From positions 2,988,660-3,052,659 of the forward strand of contig NC_049980.1 in NCBI RefSeq assembly GCF_000003815.2: a DNA stretch of 64,000 nucleotides, given 5' to 3'. How positions within the stretch are numbered: position 1 is the stretch's first letter; every line of letters starts with the position of its first letter. Positions 36,601 to 48,600 of the stretch are shown here, piece after piece. The position numbers were made by a program, and so were the translations under genes. Origin of the DNA: Branchiostoma floridae. Lineage: Eukaryota; Chordata; Leptocardii; Amphioxiformes; Branchiostomatidae. The notes below the pieces were generated by a model. It did no database searches, was not told where the DNA came from, and saw nothing but the letters and a program-made list of their open reading frames with translations.

Positions 36601-39600
36601 AAGAAGAAAGTTACAGGTTAAATAACATTATAGTTATAGACTGATGAAGGACGCAGTTAGAATAAGGAGTTAATGATGACAATATAACTCAGTATGGTGG
36701 ACAAATTTGTGGACTAGTTCAATAGGATAGAGGGGAAGCAAGAGGCTGGGAACAGACAAATAAACAATAGTGAATACACTGAATAAAATTGTAAACACAG
36801 AACGCTTCAAGAATCTATCAATGATACTATAGATTGTGAACCTTGTACTCTTCTGCTAGTTAAGACAAGTAAACAGGTATGATGTTTCTGAAAAAAACCC
36901 ATATTGTTTTATCTCCATGAAAAATGGAGATATAGCTACCTCCATGAAATGTCATGGAGGTTATATTTTACCCTGCGTTTGTGTGTCTGTCTGTCTGTCT
37001 GTCAACAAGATAAGTCAAGAACGGCTGGGCGGATTGGTTTCATACTTAGTATGTTGGTGGGGTGTGATAAAAGCTAGAAATGATTAGATTTTGGGCCCCC
37101 TAGCGGCTTCCCTTGGTACTGCAGCGCAACTTCCGGTTTTGCTATCTCGTCTTCTGAACAAGCTATGGTCACGATTTTTTGGTGTTAGATAGCTCTTGTG
37201 CTGAGGAATAAGTGAAAAAAGTTTGGGCCCCCTAGCGGCTAGTTTGGGGATAGCAGGGGCATTTTTGTCAACAACTTCTGAAGACGATAACTCAAGAAGG
37301 GAAAAACGGATTTTCATGATTTTTGGTATGTAGGTACCTTAGACAATGTTGTACAAAATGAAATACTAATTATGCATAATAGGAGCACATTTGCATAATT
37401 AATGAGAATATTCTATCATAGCAGTTTTTTCTATGTATCTCTTGTCCCAGATGTGATATGGTCTTGACATTTGGGTGGTAGATAGCTTTCAGTGTCATGA
37501 CAAAGTGGGGCAAGTTTCAGCCCCCTAACATTTAATTGTTGGAACTGCAGGGGCATTTTGTCAAGACATTCCAAAGAGGATAAATGCAGAAAGGATTGAC
37601 GGATTGGCATTATATTAGGCATGCGGGTACCTTAGGCAAAGATGTTCATAATGATATACATGTTATGCAAATGAGTAGTTGATTTACATAATTAATGAGG
37701 AAATTGTATAATTCCGTTGTTTTCAATAACTGGATTTCAATAAATGTAACACATGTTAATTATGATAGGTGGAATATAAGCAGATACCAAATATGGAAAT
37801 GAGGAACCAATTTGCATAATTTATGTAAAAACTTCTTGCAAAACTTCTTTTTGATAAATAATGGGAATTTTATAATTGTGACATGTGTACGTTTGTCAAT
37901 GCTGAACAATGCCATGCATAAATTATGTTAATGTGTTAGTCAATTGCATGAAATTTACAAAAGCTCTAAATTTTCATGGAGGTATGAGGTCGCCGAACTC
38001 TAGTTTTGGGTGTGTCTGTCTGTGTGTCCGGATTTTTGCAGTGAGCATAACTCAAGAACCTCTGTATGGATTACAATGATCTTTTGTTTGTGGGTAGGTG
38101 TTGGGAAGACAAATGTCAAAGTCAATTTTGGGCCACCTAGTATGTGACCTTGGTACTGCAGCAGAAATTCATTTTTTTGATCTTTTGAACTGGATGTGCT
38201 ATGGTCTTGATTTTTGGATGGCAGATACATGTAGCTTGTGACATAAGGGATATACAGTCAAACCTACCCAAGACGACCACCCGGGAGACAGGAAAAAAGC
38301 GCTCGATAAGGACAGGTGATCGCTGAGAAGAGTATCGACTCAAAACATGCCCGATGCATAGTATAAATGGTTTCCGTTGCGTTTAATGGCAAATAGCAAG
38401 CAAACGCTAGAAGTAAGTAATCGAGGTCTTTAATGTCAAATACAACACTCACACTGTAAACTGTAAATCTAACCCCAAGCTTTAATCAAGCTTTTATACC
38501 ATACAGTGTTTTAACGCTGTCATGCTGATGCTGTCAGTTACCATACAAGCCTGTATGCGTCGCTGTGTTCTTGATCGTGGTATCTCAGTGTTCTCGCCAG
38601 GCCTTTTCAGCATAGCTGGCCGATACGCTGTGGACTGGAAAAACGACGCTGTAAAAAGCCCGCTACGCTGCTTTTTCATCCAGCGTAGCGGCAAAAAAAT
38701 GGCGAAAAAAAAAGAAAAATATCGTAGGAAAAATACATAGGCACACGCCAAGCACGCGAGTTCGCTGTTTCAGGAAGTTATCAACTCGAAGGGAGGTGTT
38801 ATAGCTGTCTCGCAGCCCCTCCCACCCGGAATCGCCCTTGCGTTCCCGCTGAAATGTAAACACAGACGCGAGAGGGCCTTGCCCGCACGTGATTAGCGGG
38901 GTGGGATCTCTCCCCGGAACAGCCAAAATGTATAAGATTTCCCGCGAATGTCCTTATTTGGGGAGCGGCGTTGATAAACACAAAGGCTGTTACTAGTAGT
39001 TTCGTCATTTCTTTTTCAGTACGGAAAATAGAATGAATTATTTCTGACACATTCATAGAGCAAGAACGGGTCGCGTTCCCAAATTTCCTGTCCTAAATTT
39101 TGCGTGTGCCGCCCTGCGTTCGCGCCCAAAAAAAATGTAAAAAGAGTAGCGAGTGGGCCTTGCTGCGAGTGATCAGTGGGGTGGGATCCCTCTCCGGAAC
39201 AGCCAGTTCCCGGGGAATATCCTTATTTGGGGAGCTCGGTTGACCAACATAGGCTGTTACTGGTAGTTGCGTAATTTTTATTTCAGCGCGGGAAATAGAA
39301 TTAATTCTTTCCGACATAATTCTGGAGCAAGAGCGGGTCGCTTTCCCAAAATTCCTGTTCTAAATTTGAGGCTCTTTGGTTTGGCAACGTAAGATACAAG
39401 CCATCGTAAGTTTGTATGTAAAACCCGGGCGTTAGTTTCGCCGACAAGCCTCGCCTTGTGGCCCCGCCCACAAACCGCCAGGGCAGTGTCAGCACCAAAT
39501 CAAAGGGCCGCTGGCTATCAATCAAACGCGGCTGTTGTTTACAGTTGCAGTTATGTGCCGTGTGCAAGTTTACAGCGAACTTCATGCTACGTAATACATT

Positions 39601-42600
39601 CCTTGGACTTTCTTTCCCACAGCGGTGCTTCTACAAAATATTTATTAGACTGTAACACCGAGTCCCACATGTTTTGAAGAATGGAATCTGACGCGGAACA
39701 GCGGTTTTTGCTGGGTATTTTTTCTTGAAACATGTCCGTGGGAATATCGTCTAAACTCTAATGACGAGGCGGCTAACAGTAACAGCGAAGATACTAGCGC
39801 TATATAGCTATAAATAAGCTCTTCAACTTCAGATGGCAACCAGGACAATATTTTTAAGTACTGTTGAGCTGAGTAAAGTTTGTTGTTTATGAGTTTTTAG
39901 TTGTCTTTGAAGCTTTGACCCGAAATATTGTTACGTCAAACTGCTGAAGAGAAGTTAAGTGACTGCTGCGATTATCGTAGATATGGCCCTAAAAAATGAT
40001 AAAATAAGGCCTTCCTAATAGCCTAGAATGCAAGAGCTTCCGGGGGGGCTTCGCCCCCCTGGGTCCCCCCACAGGGGCTCTGCCCCTGGACCCCGCCGGG
40101 GGCCTTAGGCGGCCCCCGAACCCCTGCCCGAAGCTGTGAAAAAATCCTGGCGAGAACAAGTTGTATCTGAAATAACTACGGTGTACCTTTCGAATTCGAT
40201 GCCTGCGGAGATGCCCGGTACATCCTGATAGTGTACTTACCCACGGGTGAATGTACAGTACAGTTGGACAAAAGCACTTACACAGATCTTTCTTAAAAAG
40301 GTATGAGCTAAACAGATCTGTCTTAAAAAGGTATGAGCTACACAGATCTGTCTTAAAAAGGTATGACTATGAGCTACACAGATCTTTCTTAAAAAGGTAT
40401 GAGCTACACAGATCTGTCTTAAAAAGGTATGAGCTACACAGATCTTTCTTAAAAAGGTATGAGCTACACAGATCTTTCTTTAAAAGGTATGAGCTACACA
40501 GATCTTTCTTAAAAAGGTATGAGCTACACAGATCTTTCTTAAAAAGGTATGAGCTACACAGATCTTTCTTAAAAAGGTATGAGCTACACAGATCTTTCTT
40601 AAAAAGGTATGAGCTACACAGATCTTTCTTAAAAAGGTATGAGCTACACAGATCTTTCTTAAAAAGGTATGAGCTACACGTGTACAGATCTTTCTTAAAA
40701 AGGTTTGAGGCTAGATACGTTTCAGCATTCGTTCACGAAATTTCCTCCCATATTACAGTAGACTGACCCATTGACCCACCCATTGACCGCCGCCATCTTC
40801 ATTCTAAACATAACATCGTAATGGCAGTCAAAATCCGACGCAAACTGGTCGATTTCGGGACGGAATCGCGCTAGTTATCATAAAAAATTGATGAAAACCT
40901 CAAGGTTGAAAATGACGAGGTCGTTATGTGTCCCAATTTTGGCCCGTGGCGGTCGCGTTGGCCATGTGGTGGTTGAGAAAAGGCCGCTTAATGCTTACGT
41001 CAATGGGGAAAAAAATTGGGACCGAGAGAAAGGGGTCGAAATGGCCAGGTGGTCGCTGAGAAGAGGTGGTGGCTCGGGCAGGTTTGACTGTATGGTGTAT
41101 ATTTGGTCCCCCTAGCAGGTTGCCCTGTAACTGCAGGGGCAATTTTGTCAAAATCTTCTCAAGTGGATAACTGAAGAAGGGAACGACAAATTTACATGAT
41201 ACAGTGGATTCCAATTATTCGTATTACGCCTTTTTGGATAATTCGGGTAATCGGATAGAATTACGAAATCCCAAAACATTTGCCATTCATTCTATTGTTT
41301 AGAACATCGCAGAATTGGATAACCCACGGTCTCAAACTTCGGGTTTTTGGATAGAATTACGTCAGGTCACACAAATTAACAATTGTAAAATATGCCCTAA
41401 AACTTACAAAATGAGTCCAAAGGTAACTAGTAAATGTATGTATAAAGGCGTAAAGCCATGTAAAGGACCGTAAGAAAGTTACATTCCACAGAAAATCTAG
41501 CCAATAGCGCTGTGCTAGCGTGCGAACATTTGGAGTTAGGCGCCATTTTGTTAGGTTGCCGCAAGGCATGATGGGCGAACGTCATTGGAACGTCAACACG
41601 CTTTTGAGTTCATATTTCCCCTTCAGACAACGTCTAAACTTGGTTTACCCTACAAAAATGTGTTTTTTTCATATCCACTGTCTCATTAATTGAGCTGATT
41701 TCGGCTGCGCTACGTAGATTTACAACAACGCACGTAATGCAACAGGGGTGTGATTTCGCAATGACCTATCTTGCGCATTGAATGGCGGGATATCTCAACC
41801 CACGCGCCGCCATTTTAAATGTTTTGAACGTGAATTTTTTCCGTCTTCCACCGCGAAAGACGTAAATTTCAGAGTAATTTGTGGACACAAGTTGTAGACA
41901 AGAAGGTGAAGAGTTTATCACTCTCCAATACCGTTGTTTTAACTTAAAATTATGAAAGTAACGTCATATTCTCCGGCATACGAGCGGAGCCATGTTCGTC
42001 TTTGTTTTGGCATGCCGCCAAATTGCCGACGCACGGCTGTGCGAGTCAAGCATACTTTTCCACATGTGCATTTAGCCACTGATTTGAACTCTTTATTAGA
42101 TCAAGCATCTCACAGAAATCGCACAGTATCGGAACATATGATTAAAGTTTTGTAAACGGAGTTCCGTATCGTTAGAGTGGTAACCTCTATGAGCGTCTGT
42201 GTGTTATGTTTGCGTATTGGTTTTCAAAACTACACCCCTCCCCAACCAATGCCGCTAAAGCTGGTCATATAGCCAACTTCGGACTCTAGAATAGGCCGGA
42301 TAATTGGATAAAATGCCCAGACAAATAGGCGATACAATAAAGCGGATTCCACTGTATTTGGTATGTAGGTAGCTTAGACAGAGGTGCACATCATGAAGTG
42401 CAAATTATGCAAACTGACACTTAATTTGCATATTTAATGAGGAAAATCTGTATTTACAGTGTTTCCTTTATAGAACTCAAATACATGCAATACGTGTATA
42501 TGTAGTTTGGGGCAGGTGAAACATTATCAGATACCAAATTATTAACTTATGCAAATAAGTCCTTAATTTGTATAATTAGTGCAAAAGTGCCATTATTCAT

Positions 42601-45600
42601 GGATGTGGTTAATGATTTGACAATCAACATAGTTACCAGCGCAGGTTATTTACAGGTGAACATAACTAAGTATAGATTATGCAAATGTGGAAGTCATTAA
42701 CATAATCAGACTATCTAATGGAGATATGAAGTCTCTGAACTCTTGTTGTCCATGTTTTCCAAAATGTAGAAAAAAACTTAGTACTGTAACATGCTCTCTA
42801 CGTTTCCAGCTTTTTGATTGGCCAAAGTCTGCCTTTCTTGGGGACACGTCACAGGTGAACCTATCAGCAAAACACTTGCTCAAACCGAACCGGGATCCAA
42901 TGAAAACGCAGATGACAAACCATAGACTGTGAAGCCAGCTTTTCATTTGAAAATTTTTGACTAGTGGATACATCGTTGGGCAGGGAGGAAGTCATGTAAG
43001 TTTGGGCCCCCCGGTGGCTTGTTTGGAACTGCAGGCGCCAATTTCCTTTCAAACTTTGGACGAAAATAACTCAAGAACCTGTTGGCAGATTGTCATGATT
43101 TTTGGTATGTAGATAGCCTAAGTGATAACTTACATAATGGAATACTAATTATGCAAATCAACAACTAATTTGCATAACTAATGAGGAAAGTTTATAAATC
43201 CACTGCATTCCATGATAGGACTTTCAAACTTGTCACATATGTAGCTGAGAAAGAGAAAAATGTCAATAGACATCAATTATGCAAATGACAACTAATTTGC
43301 ATAATAAATGAGAAAATATGAACATGTTAACAGATTGTCATGATTTTTGGTATGTAGATAGTCTAAGTGGAGACCTACATAATGAGATACTATTAATGCA
43401 AATCAACAGCTAATTTGCATAATCAATGAGGAAAGTTTATAAATCCACTGCATTCCATGAGAGGACTTTCTAACTTGTCACTAGTGGTGCGTACCGGTTC
43501 GCCGAACCGGACTTGGACTTGCTATAACTTTCGGTTCAAGTCCGGTTAAAACCGGAACGTCGAAAACCGGTTTTCTGGAAAACCGGATATCTCTTTCTTA
43601 TTGTATACTAGTATCATCTAAAACAACGCTAGATGCCTATGTAACTTTATTAATCGCAGCCAACGGGCCAGAAAATAACATATTTCTGCGAAAATAAATT
43701 GTCCTACCGCCATAAGCGGGCCAAGCACATGGTCGCGCCACGGGAACCTTCTTTCAAAATCCGGCAACGCGGCAAAAATGACAGGTTCACTTTAGCAATA
43801 TTACCCATGAAAATAAAGTATGTGGATTTGTTTATCTCCTGGTATGGGTTTTAAGTCCCATATCTTCTGAAAATGAAGAAAATGTCCGAGATAAACAAGC
43901 TAAAACCTCCTTGCTAAAACAAATCTCCGGCGACTGTTGACATTTGCCGCTTGCCGGGATACTTCACTGAAAGCATGGGTGAGCAGCTTGTTAAAAAGAA
44001 ATACCGACACGTTTTATTAAAAAAAAAAGTTTAAGTTCATAAACTTATTTTATACCTCCTGCCTTTGTCTTTGTAACGAATAAATTTACAATTAATTTGT
44101 AAGGTTAAATGTAGAGTATAAAAACACCGCACGCATCCTTTTCTACCTGCATTACAGTAGGCTATCCTATTGAATGAAATGGGTGAAATGTACGAAGTTT
44201 GGATCAGCCTACGTCACACGTAATTTCCGACAACTTCTAGCTTCCGACAACTTCCGACAACCGCTGTCGGCATAGTTCGGGAAACGTCGACAATTCTGTG
44301 ACGTAGCTACGCTAAGTTCGTACATGGGGCGGACCTAATGTACGATGTACGATGTACGAAGTTAAGATGATTTCTATTTTGTGGGTTATGCTAAGTTCGT
44401 ACATGGGGCGGACCTAATGTACGATGTACGAAGTTAAGATGTTTTCTATTTTGGGGGTTATGCTAACTTTGTACATGGGACGGACCTAATGTACGAAGTA
44501 CGATGTACGAAGTTACGATATTTTGACTATGCTGTGGGTTATGCTAACTCTGTACGCAGTAAAATGTGAAATATGTAGAATAACGATGTTTTGTCTGAAA
44601 ATGATAAAAATGCAACATGTATTGCATTTATCTTTTGCTGAACATTAATTTAGATTTTTTAAACTTCGTACATCGTACATCGTACATCAACCCTGCCCCT
44701 CTGTACTAAGTTAGATTTTTCAACTTCGTACATCGTACATCGTACATCAACCCTGCCCCTCTGTACTAAGTTAGATTTTTTTAACTTCGTACATCGTACA
44801 TCGTACACCAACCCTGCCCCTCTGTACTAAGTTAGATTTTTTAACTTCGTACATCGTACATCGTACATCAACCCTGCCCTCTGTACTAAGTTAGATTTTT
44901 TAACTTCGTACATCGTACATCAACCCTACTCTCATGTCCCTAATAAACATACCCCCCGGAATAAACATACCCCCCGGACAAATCTTCAATATCTAATAAA
45001 CATACCCCCCGGAATAAACATACCCCCCGGAAAATTGACAAGTATTTAACTGTGACCATGCTACTTCTGTTCAAAGAAAAGAAGATGATAAGCAGGTAGG
45101 TTCTTTTTATTTATTTATGCCTAAGAACCACATCAGTTGTATAAATAATGAATTGAAGAACTATGGATAGAAAAATTATCTTGTTCGAATTATGATATTT
45201 TCTCCATTTTGTAATATAAGGTACAGTGAAACCTGCCTTATGGGTCACCTGAGTATAGGGGCTACCTGTTTTCTTCGGTTCCTTGGATTTTTCCCATTGA
45301 CCTAAACATTAAGAAATAGTCTATAGCAGTCACCTGTCGAATGCGGTCGCGGCCAGACGATTTTCGGTCCGGCCGCTATGCCAACAACACTGCCGATAGC
45401 GGTCACCGGCGCGACTGGCCGGGTTCACTTTTTTTTTTCAATTTCTGCACTACATCAACAAAATGTAGGCTCAACTTGGACGATTTACGAAGGAAACGTT
45501 GAATAAAGAAACATTATACAAAATTATGTGATTTTATGCGAAGTTTTTCCACCAAATTATGTTGGCGTTTTTTCTCATCTCAGACTCTTTGCACTTCTAC

Positions 45601-48600
45601 CCTTCTCTACATCGTCATTTCTGTGCAGACTGGAAGACTATATGGACAGATTTTACAAATAGACCGTCCGTTCATGTATCTGATGTTTTAGGTTCTTGAA
45701 ATGCATGTGCGCTGTCCCAATTTTCGTATTCCGCGGGCCAAAAATGGAAAATTATCTCCGTCTTTGCGTAATTTGCCAAGATGGCGTCGCTGCAGCAAAA
45801 GAAGGTCACTAGGGGTCAATGGACGACTCCATTTTTACCAAGGTAAAATGTCGCAACAAGAATTCTGAAGTTTAGCATAAAATACAGCGATTACGGTATA
45901 AAAACAATTAAAATCTATTACATGAACGTTAGTTATGTGAAAACTAGACTAAGGCTGATTTTTGTCAAAGAAATAAGCATACGTAGAGAAAGTTTATTTC
46001 GACGTGACCATCTCGGCATAATGGCACATGCATCTACAGAGGAAAGTTTTTGTCGCGGTTCGAAGCTTAGAAAAAATATGAAAAATATGAACTTGCTGTT
46101 TTTACCGACGAATTCCTGCCGTTTTGGACAATTTGCGACGTCAAAACTCTTATCACAAGGGAAACGAAGTTATAGTTATTTTTACGTCCAGCATTTATTA
46201 TGTGAACGTATCACTCTTCCGCCTCGCGGCCGAAAGCGCATGGAACCACAAGACCGGAATTTCCTCATGCAAGGTGCTGGTTTACGATGTAAACAGAGAC
46301 TGTAAACTACTACTAAATTAAAACTAAAAGTTATTTATGTAAAAATTGTATTTCAAAACGTCAGTGTGGTGTCTTATTTTCCCCCAAGAACAACATTTAC
46401 TTCGTAGCGTCATAGCGAGATGGACCGAAATCACCGAAAGAGTAACGTTACCGCGTACGCTACTCATGTTTGGGTCAAAGCCGCGTACATCGTACATCGT
46501 ACATCAACCCTGCCCCTCTGTACTAAGTTAGATTTTTTTAACTTCGTACATCGTACATCGTACATCGTACACCAACCCTGCCCCTCTGTACTAAGTTAGA
46601 TTTTTTAACTTCGTACATCGTACATCGTACATCAACCCTGCCCTCTGTACTAAGTTAGATTTTTTAACTTCGTACATCGTACATCGTACATCAACCCTAC
46701 CCCTCTGTACTAAGTTAGATTTTTTTAACTTCGTACATCGTACATCGTACACCAACCCTGCCCCTCTGTACTAAGTTAGATTTTTTTAACTTCGTACATC
46801 GTACATCGTTCATCAACCCTGCCCTCTGTACTAAGTTAGATTTTTTAACTTCGTACATCGTACATCGTACACCAACCCTGCCCCGCTGTACTAAGTTAGA
46901 TTTTTCAACTTCGTACATCGTACATCGTACATCAACCCTGCCCCTCTGTACTAAGTTAGATTTGTTAACTTCGTACATCGTACATCGTACACCAACCCTG
47001 CCTACCTGTACAAAGTTAGATGACGTCACTTAAAACTTCCGAAGTTTACCGATTACGGTCTATATCTACCTTTAACTTCATGCAAGTTCGTACAACTTCG
47101 TACACACTAACTTCGTACATTTACCCCTTTTCTGGACATACCTCCATAGCGGCGGGGAAATGTGTGCAGCTTTGCCCGAAAAATAGTGAATTTTGAACAA
47201 AAATGCCAGGTAATATGGACAGGAAAACCAAAACTTTCAATATTTCCGGAGTCCCTGGTTAGCAAAGCCCCAATTTTTGAAATAAATAATAAACGATCTG
47301 TCCAAATAAGAACGTACCGGGTGGATTTTGCGGCTGAAAAAAACAACGTCCTAGTTCGTTTATTTGGGACATAAGGGTATATTATTTTTCTTGGGACTAA
47401 TTTTTTTTTTTCCAAATCGGAAAAAAATGGTCCAGAAATTCGAGAACCAAGAAATTAAATTGGTGTGGCCTATAGAAGGAGAGTGGTGAGCCGCAAGGCA
47501 AGACGGACACGGATTTCCTTTAATCATTTACAAGCTTGCTTTCATTTGAATACAAGATAACTGGTCCAGGGTTGAACAAGTTTTCTAAAATCCACTTGTC
47601 CTATCGGGCAAGCACATAAAAATTGTACTTGCCCGAACCAATTTTTCACTTGCCCAAAATTCAAATGTCACTGTTACTAGTATATGCATTTTCACTTCCA
47701 GCAATGGAATTCTCTGTAGACAATTGCTTGATGTCATGACTGTAAAAAGTAACAAGTAACCGTTATACCAAAATTGCACTAAAATCAATGGAAAAATCTT
47801 ACTTGCCCGATCGGACAAGTGGGCTAGGACATGCACTTGCCCGAACAGCACTTTCACTTGCCCTGGACAATAGGGCTAGTGGACTTGTTTATCCCTGTGG
47901 TCTGATTGCACAAGAAAGCAGAGGTAACACAAGTTGTTTTGACACGACTGTGGTCCCTCTGCGTAGGAGAATGGTCAAAACTTGTGAATGGGCAACACTC
48001 AAGACAATGGTCCATCGCTGTTTTCGGTAGAGAAGCCGACACCCTACGAGAGTTTCAAATACGATTTTCGTGTTAACAATAGCAATTGCCTATCTTTACT
48101 TATGAATCAGAGCCAAGGGGCGAGAAATAAGTTTGGGAGCTATTCATATATTTGCGAAGGTTTGCCTTAACTCAAATTATTGCCACAAAAAGCATTGTAC
48201 ATTCACGCTCAACAAGACGGGAACCTTCCTTTAAATTGGCAACATGGCAGAAAAACAATGTTAAATGTCTGGAGAAATACTACTGATACCGTGGCCAGAT
48301 CACGAGGGGCAAATTCCCCGTGCTTATACTATAGTTATAGGTACTCTGGGAGAGAGGGCAGTCGTCAATGACAATGACCGGAGTAAAAGAAGCAACCAAC
48401 ATCAGGGGTGCCTAAGCATTTGCACGAACCCTATGAAATTCGTACGAATATTATGTGATACGCACGAATCATTATGCAAAAACGCACGAATATTATGAAA
48501 TTCGCACGAACCACTATGCGAAAACGCACGAATATTATGAAATTCGCACGAATCACTATGTGATACACACGAATAGTGGTGCGTACCGGTTCGCCGAACC

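Larger units (their letters stand above)
38255..41090. mobile_element. 2.8-kb pogo/Tigger-like non-autonomous element
   Basis: CAGTCAAACCTACCCAAGAC at the left and GGCTCGGGCAGGTTTGACTG at the right, with TA flanks. 'GGTGATCGCTGAGAAGAG' and 'GGTGGTCGCTGAGAAGAGG' are a second shared word. It shares the CAGTCAAACC terminus with 11630-12161 but contains a different interior: a duplication, a GC palindrome and a 30-bp satellite. No transposase frame. Confidence 0.8.
36911..42742 (+). mobile_element. family A element interrupted by three nested insertions
   Basis: Family A begins ATCTCCATGAAAAATGGAGATATAG and then TTTTGGGTGTGTCTGTCTG, as in the uninterrupted copy at 63823. Here the pieces are 36911-36935, 38004-38254, 41091-41201 and 42355-42742 (ending AATGGAGATATGAAGTCTCT). 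They are separated by inserts 36936-38000, 38255-41090 and 41202-42354, each with its own target duplication. The joined host is about 780 bp. Confidence 0.8.

Noticed and set aside
40251-40766. 171-codon frame with [10 protein letters not shown] repeats as a gene
   Set aside because: The unit is 30 bp, so an open frame is expected by chance. It lies inside a TA-flanked element with no promoter, splice or family support.
46715-47029. Minus-strand 104-codon frame with [10 protein letters not shown] repeats
   Set aside because: Satellite translation; the length changes with each unit variant.
44181-47127. One single element bounded by GGGTGAAATGTACGAAGTT and CTTCGTACATTTACCCC
   Set aside because: The span crosses element X, whose own ends (44934 and 47372) do not nest inside it. 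The apparent termini are better explained as edges of the same satellite.
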